From Salipaludibacillus keqinensis (GTDB taxonomy: Bacteria > Bacillota > Bacilli > Bacillales > Salisediminibacteriaceae), in the NCBI RefSeq assembly GCF_003226325.1, contig NZ_PDOD01000002.1:434001-498000 (forward strand): DNA of 64,000 bases, in the 5' to 3' direction. Made by a program: the position numbers and the translations under genes. The notes under the pieces were generated by a model. It saw only the letters and a program-made list of their open reading frames with translations, did not search any database and was not told the DNA's origin. Positions 1 to 8,987 of the stretch are shown in pieces. Position 1 is the stretch's first letter, and each line of letters starts with the position of its first letter.

Positions 1-865
1 GGGTGGAAATATCGAAAATTAAAGTTCCCATATCCCAGAAGGAAACATAGGCAAACTTTCCAGTCGTATCAGTAATCACGCTGTGAGCAAACGATCTTCT
101 CGTCACATCATTTTTATCTTTAAAAGAGACGCCTGTATATGTTTCTTCTAACTCAGCAGGATCCCACTCAAAAATCACTTCAGGGCTGGCTGGATTGGTT
201 ACGTCAAGAATGGTAAAATCTTGATATTCTCCCCCAGTAAAATGGTTTGCGTTAGGGTTTGCCGTTAGTAACAACGTACGGTTACCTTGTGTTGTTAAGT
301 AGAGTTCATGAGTTCCAGTTACTGATTCAGGAAGCTCCCAGTAACCAAGTTTTTTTGGATTAAGCGGGTCGCTCACGTCATATAACAAGGTTCCTCCTCC
401 AACGGTATTTCTGCTCCATTGCTGGACTGAGACTGCAGCCAGATCACCTTTAAAATATGGCGTATTAACTGATTTAACAACTACTTTTTCCTGCCATGTA
501 CCTGGTAAATCATCTGCAAAAGCGGAAACTTCAATTGGATTTGATGGATCCTTTAAATCAAATACCCGCACACCGGAAGCGTTATGCGCTTTGGTAGCCA
601 CGTAAGCAAAGCCTTTGTGAGCATAAAGATCAGCCGTTCTATTATTCACTCCATCAAGCCCGTCCCACGGAACATCTGCTACTTCAACTAAATTCTTTAA
701 ATTTTTACTCCCTGTTATCGTCGTAACTGTATTAATTTCCCGGCCTTCTTCAATCTCTTCCTGCCATTTACCATCATCGCCTCCCAGCTCATCATGAGCA
801 AAAATAAAGGATGGCCCTATCAGTATAAAGCTCAAAGTCCCCGCTAGTATTGATGCTTTTTTCAT
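1..865 (-). CDS. Exported LVIVD-repeat protein (3' end outside window)
   Basis: The reading frame is open from an ATG at 865 to the window edge, so about 288 N-terminal residues are visible. A good ribosome site (AGGAGG) lies just upstream. Residues 1-24 form a signal peptide (KK, hydrophobic core, FIFAHDE). The mature part repeats short units such as RVFDLKDPSNP, LLYDVSDPLNP and FTILDVTNPASPE, the LVIVD-type blades of a secreted beta-propeller. In this family the function is usually unknown; surface or periplasmic binding is inferred. Nothing catalytic is recognisable. The family call is good, the role unknown. Confidence 0.85.
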   Translation of the reverse strand, partial: MKKASILAGTLSFILIGPSFIFAHDELGGDDGKWQEEIEEGREINTVTTITGSKNLKNLVEVADVPWDGLDGVNNRTADLYAHKGFAYVATKAHNASGVRVFDLKDPSNPIEVSAFADDLPGTWQEKVVVKSVNTPYFKGDLAAVSVQQWSRNTVGGGTLLYDVSDPLNPKKLGYWELPESVTGTHELYLTTQGNRTLLLTANPNANHFTGGEYQDFTILDVTNPASPEVIFEWDPAELEETYTGVSFKDKNDVTRRSFAHSVITDTTGKFAYVSFWDMGTLIFDIST

Positions 866-1260
866 TCACTTACCTCCTGAATTATTTATTTAACAATCTG
901 AGATATACTCTATTAACACTGTGAATACCTTCTTTATTTGGAAAAATAATCAAAAGTCCCGTGTCATTTTTTATACAACAGGGCTATAGAAGGGTGGATT
1001 TAGTGTAAATTAATAGAAAGACTCGGGATAAACTGTAGTTATCAGCGAATAAAAGTGTCTTACTTTCTTTCCTCCATGGTTGTTTTTTTAAAACTGTAGG
1101 GTATAAAAAATTACCTGCTGAAACAAGAAAAAAGTAGCAGAAGGCTGCTATCTTTTCTCGTACTTTTTCAGGAAAAATCAAAAAATTTTTTGTATTTTTT
1201 TTTGCTAAAGGAAGGATTATACTTGATTAAAATTGAATCGGTATTAATGAGGTGAACGCT

Positions 1261-1812
1261 ATGGAATACGGACTATTTTCAAAAGATGCAGCGTTAAAAA
1301 TAGATGTACAGCCTGGTACTATGCGTCAATGGTGCATAGCAATCGAAAAAGAAGGATATAAGTTTGAACGAAACGAGAAAGACCAACGAATATTTTATGA
1401 GCGTGACATTAAAATGTTATTTGAATTAAAGACAAAACTCAAAAAAACACGCAATCGTAATAACGCAATAAAATCTGTTGTTGAGCGTTATTTATTTGAA
1501 ATGAACGCTAATAATACACCAAGCGTCCAGCAAGAAAAACGCGATAATATAGTGTTAGCTAAAGATGAATTACAAAGTATGCTTAACGATGCAGTGGAAC
1601 ATGGAATAAAAGAAGCTCTGGAACAGCAAAAACAATTTAACAAGGAAATATCTGAACGACTCGATCAACAAGCAAAAGCCATTAATAAACGAGATAAGGA
1701 TTTATTGGAGGGAATCCGTCAATTACAGGAGTCTAAAAAACTAGAATTACAAGCAGCCGCAACGGAAGAAGAGAAAAGGAATGATAAACCTTGGTGGAAG
1801 TTCTGGAAGTAG
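1261..1812 (+). CDS. MerR-like HTH protein with coiled coil (DUF3967 type)
   Basis: Residues 1-60 resemble a MerR-like winged helix (GLFSKDAALKI, TMRQWC, RIFYERDIKML). Residues about 70-165 are strongly charged and predicted coiled coil. The protein ends in a basic, Trp-rich tail (KPWWKFWK) typical of the DUF3967 group. Such proteins bind DNA and many are plasmid or chromosome partition accessories; a direct role here is inferred. An upstream in-frame GTG exists at 1252, but GAGGTGA sits eight bases before the ATG at 1261, so that start is preferred. It is a single gene ended by the hairpin at 1958-2004. Confidence 0.8.
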   Translation: MEYGLFSKDAALKIDVQPGTMRQWCIAIEKEGYKFERNEKDQRIFYERDIKMLFELKTKLKKTRNRNNAIKSVVERYLFEMNANNTPSVQQEKRDNIVLAKDELQSMLNDAVEHGIKEALEQQKQFNKEISERLDQQAKAINKRDKDLLEGIRQLQESKKLELQAAATEEEKRNDKPWWKFWK

Positions 1813-1957
1813 GTTCCTCTGGTTCTGGTCTGTATCATTTCGTCCATCACAACGAACCCGCCTAACGCTGTTGCTCCTATGTAAGTCCTGTAAACAACTA
1901 ATAATGAAAAAAGTACCTTGATAGACTCCCTTCAACCTTATAGAGAAGCTTTAACAT

Positions 1958-2004
1958 AAAGAAGGCACAACGAGAAGATGAACTCTTCTTGTTGTGCCTT
2001 CTTT
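1958..2004. terminator. Bidirectional intrinsic terminator
   Basis: Arms 1958-1978 and 1984-2004 form a 21-bp near-perfect stem (AAAGAAGGCACAAC with its complement) with a 5-base loop and A/T runs on both sides. It separates the convergent genes at 1261 (+) and 2057 (-). Confidence 0.85.
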
Positions 2005-2056
2005 AGCTCAAGACTTTTGATCCTGACCGGATGTCTTTATTTCCTTATACGTTTTT

Positions 2057-2497
2057 TTACTCATCTTTACTTTGGGTCGGATGTGGACCTTGATCTTCAG
2101 CCATTTCAAAAGCAAAACTTTGATTAAAGCTGCGTTGTTTTTCCTGAACGGTTTGCTTTATATTCTTTACAATATAAGAATGAACAAACACTTCTGACCC
2201 TGCAAAAAGAGTGGCCGATATAATGCTTCCCCAACCAATCATTAAATAGCTGTGAAAGAAAATCGCGCCAAAAATCCAGACAATTAAATAGACTAAGAAA
2301 AAATCTACTACCACGGTGTTCATTTTTCCGATTCGCGGAAGAATGATCTGATCACCAATAAAATAAGAAATGATGGTGACTAGTAAGCTGAAGGAAACAA
2401 CTTCTACAAGGGGGGCATCAAACAGCAAACCTAAGCTGATTCCAAAGATAAAAAGGCTGGCAACAAACTTAATAAACAAGACATTTACATGCTTCAC
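2057..2497 (-). CDS. DUF2512 (YndM-like) membrane protein
   Basis: This 146-residue protein has four hydrophobic segments (about residues 8-27, 32-52, 60-78 and 84-106). It has the DUF2512 hallmarks: an N-terminal KHVNVLFIKF, FIGDQIILPRIG and DFFLVYLIVW. The C-terminal 35 residues are polar and probably cytoplasmic. The start is GTG at 2497, with AAGGAG nine bases upstream. The family is widespread in spore-forming Bacillaceae and has no assigned function. It is a monocistronic gene that shares the terminator at 1958-2004. Confidence 0.9.
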   Translation of the reverse strand: MKHVNVLFIKFVASLFIFGISLGLLFDAPLVEVVSFSLLVTIISYFIGDQIILPRIGKMNTVVVDFFLVYLIVWIFGAIFFHSYLMIGWGSIISATLFAGSEVFVHSYIVKNIKQTVQEKQRSFNQSFAFEMAEDQGPHPTQSKDE

Positions 2498-2800
2498 TTA
2501 TAAATACTCCTTTTCTTCTTAGTTTGGTCCTGCATGATGCCCCCTATACCTTCCTTACCTTGAAAAGTATTCAATGTTAGGAGCTTAGTAATAAACTTTA
2601 CTTAACTCCGAGTATTTTACCCATGTGATTACAATTATCTTTAATTAAAGAACTGCCTTGGAGCTGATTTTCTCTACCTTGTTCAAATGAATTCTGGTCT
2701 AACTTAATATATTCTTTATGTTAGACGAGAAAGATAACAACACCTCTTTTAACAATAGATAGAAACTTTAGGTCAATATTATTGTCCAGCACGGTCTATG

Positions 2801-2947
2801 TTAAAGCTGAAATAAAACCATATACAATACAAGAAAGCCAACACTTGCTGCCCCAGAAATTATTGTCATGTTACGATGTTTCTTTTTTACTCCAATGGCG
2901 AGCGAAATAATTGAAGCAACTAAAAGCAGTGTTATGAATATTTTCAT
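2801..2947 (-). CDS. Small membrane protein, 48 residues
   Basis: A short frame starts at ATG 2947 behind a strong ribosome site (GGGGGAG). It encodes 48 residues with two hydrophobic stretches (about 3-19 and 31-47) separated by the basic turn GVKKKHRN, a compact two-helix membrane hairpin. Codon use and the ribosome site favour a real gene. No family was recognised. About 300 bases separate it from the DUF2512 gene; nothing else was seen in 2498-2800. Confidence 0.6.
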   Translation of the reverse strand: MKIFITLLLVASIISLAIGVKKKHRNMTIISGAASVGFLVLYMVLFQL

Positions 2948-3167
2948 TCTTCTCCCCCTAAATTTTGAATTAACGCTAGTCTATCATAATAATATGCCGA
3001 TTCGTCAAATTCACCTGCGAACTTATGGTAAATAACTTGCAGTCTGAATCCACGCTTCCCATCCTCCCTGAATTATATCCATCTTTACCTTCTAACTGCT
3101 CACGTTCCTCTTTAGTAATGGCTCATAGTCACATATTAATAAAAATGAGTATCTCATTACCTCAGAA

Positions 3168-3250
3168 AATGAATAAATCAAAAAAGCAGAAATCTGCTTT
3201 TTTGATCTTTTCTTCTTCGACTAACGCTCTCCTTTAGTTGAAGAAGAAAT
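3168..3250. repeat. MITE-like dispersed repeat with hairpin (family A)
   Basis: A hairpin with AAAAAAGCAG/CTGCTTTTTT arms (about 3181-3203) is followed by the core CTAACGCTCTCCTTTAGTTG at 3220-3240. The same two-part design, A-run hairpin then a core like CTAACGCTCCCCGTTAGTT, recurs near 5346, 5892, 8876, 21104, 58170, 58895 and 61306. It may double as a terminator for flanking genes. Confidence 0.6.
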
Positions 3251-3770
3251 CAATATTTGAATGCAGGATTTTCTTTTATATTCAGAGGGATTTTATCTAA
3301 TTCAGATGGCTGAAAGTTTGTTGTATTATAGACAAAGCGATTATCTATTCCTTTACTTTCAAATTCGTTTATTAATTCTAAACATCTAACTCCCATCTGA
3401 TGTTCTTTAATCCTTAAAGCATCTCTTCTTAGTAATTCATCACCATCCACCCATAAAACAACATATAACTTCTACGTTCTTTACCTCTGTATAAATCTTA
3501 TGAGAAAATTTTTCTACTTCTACTGGAAGTGCAACATAATCAATGATTACATTCTTATTCGCCTGAACAAAGTTAATACTTAAATCGGCTATGTTTTCCC
3601 AAGTTAATGGTAGTAATTCCTCGCTTTCCCACTGTTGAACGTATCCACCAATAACCATATGATTGATTAAATCACCTTCAATATATGCACTATGATCAAA
3701 CTGTTCAGCAAGCCTCTTTGAAGTTGTGGATTTACCTACTCCTGCTGCTCCGTTATTTTAAGTATAATCC
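3250..3770 (-). pseudogene. Broken P-loop nucleotide kinase (AAA/zeta-like)
   Basis: Read on the minus strand, an open stretch starts near 3758 with NGAAGVGKSTTSKRL, a Walker A motif, but with a stop just upstream instead of a start. It continues through VIIDYVALPVE to about 3445. There the frame shifts, and the sequence resumes as RRDALRIKEHQMGVRCLEL to a stop at 3250. The pieces together would make a kinase of about 170 residues. Lack of a start plus an internal frameshift indicate a decayed gene. Two intact P-loop kinases of similar build lie at 7687 and 61342. Confidence 0.75.
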
Positions 3771-3776
3771 TTCACA

Positions 3777-4205
3777 TCATAAATTCTCAGCATACAATTG
3801 ATCAAAGCCTGTAACAATCCACCGATCCCCTTCTTGCTGTAAGAACACTTCTACTGTAATTCGATTATCCTCTCTCTGATTGTTGTTAAGATTGACTGTA
3901 GAACCAGTCATGACAACAAAGACACTTTCTTGTTGAAGAGAAGGATACATCTTCATTTCATTTATTCGATATTCCATTGAGTATTGAATTTCCCCTTCCC
4001 TTTCGGGGAAGTGTTGTTCCAACATCTCTTGAGACATGACTAACTCCGCTTCACTTCGTCTCATATCTTCATTATTCGCTCGAACGTCGTATAAAGCACA
4101 AACAAAGGACTCTATAGTCGATTGCATTTGAGTGGATTGAGCTTCTTCTGCTTCTACATCTAGTGCTTGATTAGTGTTTTCAAGTAAAAGTAAACCCCGT
4201 ATCAC
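3777..4205 (-). CDS. Hypothetical protein, probably N-terminally truncated
   Basis: This 142-residue frame has no recognised family. The C-terminal half has alternating hydrophobic and polar residues ending RITVEVFLQQ and RWIVTGFDQLY, like the NTF2-like folds found in lipoproteins and conjugation proteins. The only available start is GTG at 4205, which lies inside a hairpin with arms GTAAACCCCG and CGGGGTTTAC, and no ribosome site precedes it. The first 20 residues therefore look incomplete, perhaps after a deletion that removed a signal or membrane segment. Expression is doubtful. Confidence 0.4.
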   Translation of the reverse strand: MIRGLLLLENTNQALDVEAEEAQSTQMQSTIESFVCALYDVRANNEDMRRSEAELVMSQEMLEQHFPEREGEIQYSMEYRINEMKMYPSLQQESVFVVMTGSTVNLNNNQREDNRITVEVFLQQEGDRWIVTGFDQLYAENL

Positions 4206-4468
4206 AAAAAATAGTGATTCGGGGTTTACAGCTTGATAGTTCTATGTCGGCGAAAGGATTTAAGATATTTTTATGATTCATCCGATAATGATGGAAAAAG
4301 AATGTATCACCAAACGACAGAATTACTGTTAGAGAAGGGACCGGTTATCAAAAAGGATAGTGTTTTCACTGTTTTGATGATAATTAATTCATAATTCCAA
4401 AAAGCATACCCACTTTAAACCTTACTACATACCGTAAAATAAGGCTTTTACGATTGGGAGGCAGATTT

Positions 4469-5041
4469 ATGTATAGACAACAAGCAAGAATACCAGGGAA
4501 CTGTCCACCGGGGTTTTTGGGTCGGTACACCGTAATTCCAGGAGACACGTTCTATACCATTGCGCAGATATTCAGAGTAAGAATAGAAGCACTTGCAGTT
4601 AACAATCCCCATATTCCAAATCCTAATGTATTATTCCCCGGGGACATCCTCTGCGTTCCGGGTTTAATCCCTTACCCCTGCTGTACGTCTTTACGGCCCC
4701 GAGGGAGAGTACCATTCGGTACAGGTGGCGTAGCTTATGTGAATTTTGGTCCAAGAGGAGGTCAGGCTGTGAGCATTATGGTAACCTTACCGCAGCCTCA
4801 AGTTTTCGGTAATTTTGACAAGTTTACAGGTGAAATAATCATTCCCGGGACTGGTAGCTTTGGAAACCAGTTATTTGCTACTCCGGAAGACCCACCTACT
4901 TGGTCATCCCGAATAGAACTTCCTACCGCTGCATCCGTTACGCCAAACTCGCGTGTAGTAGTACGCCCTTATAATTCATTGGCTGGCACTTTAGGTGCTC
5001 CTGTCTTAGAAGGTATAATCCTTGCTGGAAATTGTCAATAA
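4469..5041 (+). CDS. LysM-domain protein
   Basis: The start is ATG 4469 after GGGAGG; the upstream TTG at 4454 is part of the ribosome-site region and less likely. Residues 18-60 are one LysM module (RYTVIPGDTFYTIAQIF, NPHIPNPNVLFPGDILCVPG), which binds N-acetylglucosamine-containing glycans of peptidoglycan or spore cortex. Residues 70-190 form an unrecognised beta-rich domain (IELPTAASVTPNSRVVV). There is no signal peptide, as in many LysM proteins built into spores. A spore-coat or cortex location is inferred, not shown. A hairpin follows at 5056. Confidence 0.85.
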   Translation: MYRQQARIPGNCPPGFLGRYTVIPGDTFYTIAQIFRVRIEALAVNNPHIPNPNVLFPGDILCVPGLIPYPCCTSLRPRGRVPFGTGGVAYVNFGPRGGQAVSIMVTLPQPQVFGNFDKFTGEIIIPGTGSFGNQLFATPEDPPTWSSRIELPTAASVTPNSRVVVRPYNSLAGTLGAPVLEGIILAGNCQ

Positions 5042-5055
5042 CATTAATACAAGCA

Positions 5056-5108
5056 AAAAGAGCTGTCCTTCGTCATGGGTGACTAAAGAGGCAGCTCCTT
5101 GCATTTTT
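5056..5108 (+). terminator. Probable terminator of the LysM gene
   Basis: GAGCTG at about 5060 pairs with CAGCTC near 5092, with additional CCTT/AAGAGG pairing, and a T-rich run follows. The loop is long, so the call is moderate. Confidence 0.5.
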
Positions 5109-5361
5109 TTCAGAATGCACCAGGTCTCAGGAGCACTTCCCTATCGCTAATACGATTATTTTTATGAGATATAAATTCCTCAGAACTTTGCTCAAGTAAG
5201 AACGGCTGAGGGAACATAAAACCTCTATTCCCTTCTGTAGCACGTTTCACGGTTGGGCGACAGTGTTGCCTTTTTGCATTATCCTTCTTATCAGTATCCT
5301 GCTCGTTACTTCAATAAGAAAAAGAGCAGTCCCTGCTTCTTTAAGGATCGCTACCCGTTAG

Positions 5362-5812
5362 CTAAACAGGGTCTTTGTTATAACAATGAACAAGCATAGC
5401 GTGTAACTGACCTCTATGATGATAAACGTGAGCTAAAATTTCTAATAACCATTCATATCTTGAATATGAAACACAAGAAAGCTATATGAATTATTCAGAA
5501 GCAGAACTTCAACAAAAAATCACTTCTTTTTGGTAGTTCAAAGTTATTTAGTATTCCAGTTTTAATTTCGTTAATATCCACGTATTGCACAGATGAATAA
5601 AATTGATTCATTTCATCTTGTGTAGCACCATTTGCGATTAGTAAATCTCCTCTACATATAGTGGCTATGTGCTATAATAACTCACCAATCGAATGTTTAT
5701 CAGAGGAAGGTCTTCTTAGTAAATCCCTCTCATCTAATTTGTCTATTATTTCGATAGTTTTTGTTAATGATATTTTTATTTGATTTAAAGCACTTTTACA
5801 ATAATTATTCAT
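5362..5812 (-). pseudogene. Degraded DinB-family gene
   Basis: From ATG 5812 the minus strand reads MNNYCKSALNQIKIS and continues recognisably as a DinB/YfiT four-helix protein (KTIEIIDKLDERDLL, KHSIGELL). A stop follows the GELL segment. The frame then continues with NGATQDEMNQFYSS and breaks again, and the family's C-terminal metal-site helix appears in another frame as EWLLEILAHVYHHRGQLHAM before a stop at 5362. One nonsense and at least one frameshift mutation make this inactive. DinB proteins act as metal-dependent thiol transferases or stress proteins. The 3' end merges into a family A repeat. Confidence 0.8.
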
Positions 5813-5921
5813 TTTATTCCCCGCCTTATTTTCTAAATCCAGTTATTAAGTCTTACTAAATAAAAAAGCCGCATATGCAGCTTCTTGGATCTTCAACTAT
5901 TGCTACCCGTTTGTGAAAAAA

Positions 5922-6227
5922 TTACTTAGTATCCAGTGTTGGTTCCTCATTAGTTAATTCAGTATAAAAAGGATAAATCAATAGAGACAATGCCGCTAGA
6001 ACAAAAATTAAAATTACAGAAATTACAGGTGAAATATTAAAAAATGCTGGAAAAATCATAAGTAGTAGGACAATAATCAACGACAGAAAAAATTTTTTTC
6101 TTGTCTTCGCATTAAGGTATTGCTTGGAATTACAAAATGGACACTTCATCCCTGTATCAAATACAAATTGACTTCTCAGAGTTTGTTTCCAACTCCAATG
6201 GCTTTTACAATTTTGACAAGTTGGCAT
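5922..6227 (-). CDS. Cysteine-rich small membrane protein (TIGR04104-like)
   Basis: This 101-residue protein has two CxxC pairs in its N-terminal third (CQNCKSHW at 4-11 and CPFCNSKQY about 20 residues later), which should form a zinc ribbon. Two membrane helices follow (about 47-66 and 68-87). This order matches the 'CXXC-20-CXXC' protein family of Bacillaceae, whose function is unknown. The start is ATG 6227 with a GGGAG-like site upstream. It lies alone between two decayed genes. The zinc ribbon suggests it needs zinc for folding. Confidence 0.8.
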   Translation of the reverse strand: MPTCQNCKSHWSWKQTLRSQFVFDTGMKCPFCNSKQYLNAKTRKKFFLSLIIVLLLMIFPAFFNISPVISVILIFVLAALSLLIYPFYTELTNEEPTLDTK

Positions 6228-6644
6228 TTATCCAGCACTCCCATCCAAAAGTTTTTAAGTATCCTGAGTTGTGTTTAATATTGAAGGATTCTCCCCAATA
6301 CTTTAAGTACACCTTTTCACAAAGTCCACCGCTTTCTAATTTCATTTTAACATTTAACTTGTAAAATTAACCAATCAATATAACTTCGTATCTTATGATT
6401 TCAGGAGTTTTGTACAATTATTAAACTGTTCCTTGTCACTTTACAACTTCTGTTGTGGTTTGGGGCTGATTGATCTCCAAAATTCCTTCGCTTTAATTAA
6501 ATGGTGTAAGAGTTCATAATTACATATTTCAGGAAATCCTTTATAATCGAAAAAATCTCTTTTTCTAATTGACGTGCCAAATTTATTTTATTTTCACTCC
6601 AGAAAACAAAGATCCTTTTAGAAATAATCAAGGGACAAATCAAA

Positions 6645-6963
6645 GGATTTTCTCTGGTGGCAGATAACGTTCTGGAAAATATCCTGGATATGATGGAGAA
6701 CTCAGTTCAGTTTACATCCTAAAAGAACATCAGGAAAAAGAATAGGAAAGCTCCACCCGTACAACCAATTATTGCTGAGTTGGAAAAGATGGGGCTCGTC
6801 TCCATGCTTGTTCTAGTATTGAAAGACAATGATTCTCGACTCTTTTATGAGGAATTGGGCGTTAAAGTGATTGATAATGTTTAGCTGGAAATTTACGGAA
6901 ATAATCAGAGTGAACTGGTTTATGGGTAGGATGATATAAAACAGTTAAAAGGAAATCAATAAT
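6645..6963 (+). pseudogene. Decayed GNAT acetyltransferase, paralogue of the gene at 36635
   Basis: Plus-strand fragments in shifting frames read SGKYPGYDGELSSVYILKEH, then MGLVSMLVLVLKDNDSRLFY and YGNNQSELVYG. These match SGKYEGYDGELSSIYILKEY, INSMIVLVLEDNKSTLFY and KKLNELVYGW of the intact GNAT protein at 36635-37138. At least two frameshifts and several stops, including TGG to TAG at the conserved YGW, disable it. It lacks the N-terminal third. It is a dead duplicate or a decayed orthologue from another lineage. Confidence 0.75.
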
Positions 6964-7137
6964 GGGTGAACTAAAAATTCAGCACTTGTGATTCTGAGCT
7001 ATAGGAATACTCATTTCGTGATACCCTCGACCAGTCTGTAAACGTAACTATTTCTAATCATGTTGATAGTCACTAAAATGCTTCTACGTTCTACTACAAT
7101 TAAAATCTCTATAATATGATTACTAAAGAGGCACACC

Positions 7138-7170
7138 AAAAAGCGCTTGAGTGATCCAAGCGCTTTTTTT
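7138..7170 (+). terminator. Intrinsic terminator
   Basis: A perfect stem AAGCGCTTG/CAAGCGCTT with a 7-base loop is followed by a run of T. It follows the dead GNAT gene on the plus strand and may be a relic of that transcript. Between 6964 and 7137, and between 7171 and 7267, nothing else was seen. Confidence 0.8.
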
Positions 7171-7267
7171 ATGCCGTATTAAAGAGTTGTTTCTGCTAAT
7201 GAAAAAAGAATAAATACAGCCTTTGTTTTCCTTCTTCATTCCCTTACCCACATCTAAAAGGAAGGGT

Positions 7268-7576
7268 TTAGATAAGGGAAATATAATACACAATCAGCCC
7301 TGTGAGTGCCAGTAAAACAGTACCCATAAAGAGTCTTTTTTTCTCAAAATGGACAAACCTCATTGAAAGGAGAGAGAGTAAACTAACGAAAAGTAGATAA
7401 GTTGGCTCTTCTGACCGGGTAAATTGGGTAGGGAGATAAAGAAGAATGATAATAGAGAATGGAATGAGCATCTTTAAAAAATTCTCCTGCTTTTTCTTCT
7501 CACCTTTCCGTCTGACAAAGAGATAGGTTATGAAGACAACGGCAACCATAATAATACTATAGCTTATTCCAGACAT
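7268..7576 (-). CDS. Small integral membrane protein
   Basis: This 102-residue protein is made almost entirely of hydrophobic helices (about residues 4-20, 34-51, 61-73 and 83-100). A basic loop RRKGEKKKQ follows the first helix, so the N terminus is probably outside. The start is ATG 7576 with AGGGGG nine bases before it. No family was recognised. It is single and unlinked to its neighbours by spacing; the function is unknown. Confidence 0.6.
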   Translation of the reverse strand: MSGISYSIIMVAVVFITYLFVRRKGEKKKQENFLKMLIPFSIIILLYLPTQFTRSEEPTYLLFVSLLSLLSMRFVHFEKKRLFMGTVLLALTGLIVYYISLI

Positions 7577-7686
7577 CGTTTAATCCCCCTGCTTTTAATT
7601 CAAATGCAAAAGCACTCTTTTCTTCCAGTAAAAAGGCTCTTTTATCATCGGTTACATTTGCCTGTTTGATTAGCTATTGTATTTCA

Positions 7687-8235
7687 TCATATAGTGAGTA
7701 AAGAAGATTTCTTTTCAACCCTATCTTTTATTGTAGCAACACTCTGTTCAGTTGATTGGTTTGTTGTATCGATAATATTAGGTTCATAACTACCCAAATT
7801 ATTAAATTGATCCCACATTTTTTCTACCAGTTCAGTGTTGGTATCTTCGTCCAATTTAGTACGATTGATTGCTCGCTTCATCGTTTCTTCTTTCGTCGCT
7901 CTTAAGATAATGTAATGTACTTCGTAGTGATCTTGTACCACTTTTAACCAAGGCTCTATGAACCAAGGACCAACAATTCCGTCTATAATCACATCGTATC
8001 CACCTCGTGCAAAACGTTTTGCAGCTTCTAAAAAGGCTTCAATAACGATCAAGTTTTGTTCTTGTGATTCTGGTAAAAATGGGGGTATTGCTCCCTTTTG
8101 AATAAAGTCATAAAAATCATCTGTATGCATATGAACCGACTTTGAAAAGCTAGACTCTTTAGCAACAATAGATGCCAATGTACTTTTACCAATCCCTGGT
8201 GAACCAGTAATGATCATAATTCTGCCTTGTTTCAT
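7687..8235 (-). CDS. P-loop nucleotide kinase-like protein
   Basis: Walker A is GSPGIGKST near the N terminus. HTDDFYDFI follows at the place where related small-molecule kinases hold the substrate, DVIIDGIVGPWF serves as the second strand, and RATKEETMKRAINR is the lid region. Length (182 residues) and motif order match AAA_33/zeta-like kinases and chloramphenicol phosphotransferase-like proteins; the substrate is unknown. An ATG at 8250 overlaps the ribosome site GAGGAG, so ATG 8235 is chosen. It is followed upstream on the same strand by a truncated GNAT gene, from which it may be co-transcribed. Confidence 0.8.
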   Translation of the reverse strand: MKQGRIMIITGSPGIGKSTLASIVAKESSFSKSVHMHTDDFYDFIQKGAIPPFLPESQEQNLIVIEAFLEAAKRFARGGYDVIIDGIVGPWFIEPWLKVVQDHYEVHYIILRATKEETMKRAINRTKLDEDTNTELVEKMWDQFNNLGSYEPNIIDTTNQSTEQSVATIKDRVEKKSSLLTI

Positions 8236-8283
8236 CAATATTCTCCTCATTTATCGATTGTTGTACACAGTTTAAAATAACAC

Positions 8284-8724
8284 TTATGATGCAAAATTAG
8301 GTGGCTCGATTAGTGCTTCTATCCGTTGCAAATTCATATGCTCAAATCCGTGACTTATTATGGATTCAACACCCTCAAAAGCTATACCTTTTCCCCACTG
8401 CTCTTTACTCAATTCAAAGCCAATTTCAGCACGAAAATGCTGAGATTCAATTTTATGAAAGCCGCAACTGCCAATAACAATTCCTTGCTCTTTTGAAGTA
8501 ATTCCCCATCTAATACCCGTTTTGTTTTTATGTATTGATTGATACCAGGAAATCTCACTCAAAGCATCGTTTATTGATTTGAAAGGTTCTAATCCGTAAT
8601 ATTTCATTACTTCTTTATCAGACAGATAATTCAGAATGTCTTTCGCATCCTCTTTTGTTACTTTTCTTAATACTAATCTTTTAGTCTCAATTACGGGAAA
8701 TGTATCAGTAACTTTTATGGTCAT
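8284..8724 (-). CDS. RimJ/RimL-type GNAT acetyltransferase, C-terminally truncated
   Basis: The N-terminal motifs are those of the RimJ/RimL GNAT branch (ETKRLVLRKVTKEDAKDI, GSCGFHKI, EIGFELSKEQWGKGIAFEG). The acetyl-CoA loop is therefore Q/W-G-K-G-I-A. The frame stops right after ALIEPPNFAS, where the family normally continues with about 35 residues (SxxLLEKxGF). The missing helix and strand help bind coenzyme A, so the protein may be inactive. The start is ATG 8724 after GAGGAG. A sequencing error is an alternative explanation for the stop. Confidence 0.65.
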   Translation of the reverse strand: MTIKVTDTFPVIETKRLVLRKVTKEDAKDILNYLSDKEVMKYYGLEPFKSINDALSEISWYQSIHKNKTGIRWGITSKEQGIVIGSCGFHKIESQHFRAEIGFELSKEQWGKGIAFEGVESIISHGFEHMNLQRIEALIEPPNFAS

Positions 8725-8805
8725 TGAAGCCGCTCCTCAATTTACTTATTTAATAAATTACTAATTCGTTTAAGGATGCAATTCCTTAGCTAATTGAAGA
8801 ATTAC

Positions 8806-8900
8806 CCCCCTTTATTTTAGCACAATTTTCCATCCTGCAGATGCAAAAAAAGAGCTGCAAAACTGCAACTCTTAGTTCAACTAACGCTCCCCTATGCAGC
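8806..8900. repeat. MITE-like dispersed repeat (family A), with hairpin
   Basis: The left part TTTATTTTAGCACAATTTTCC is at about 8811, followed by an A-run and GAGCTGCA/TGCAACTC pairing, and the core TTCAACTAACGCTCCCC at 8876-8892. It has the full two-part structure of the family. Confidence 0.6.
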
Positions 8901-8987
8901 AGATATAATTTTTAACTTGCCTAATGATTAGGGAGTCTATTAGCATATTCGTATTATTCATCTCGACAATCGCAAGGAAATGCAAAC

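Noticed and set aside
984-1181. 65-residue minus-strand frame
   Set aside because: No ribosome site, low-complexity Phe/Leu-rich translation and AT-rich sequence; no family.
3025-3237. 70-residue plus-strand frame
   Set aside because: It runs through the family A hairpin and has no ribosome site or protein-like pattern.
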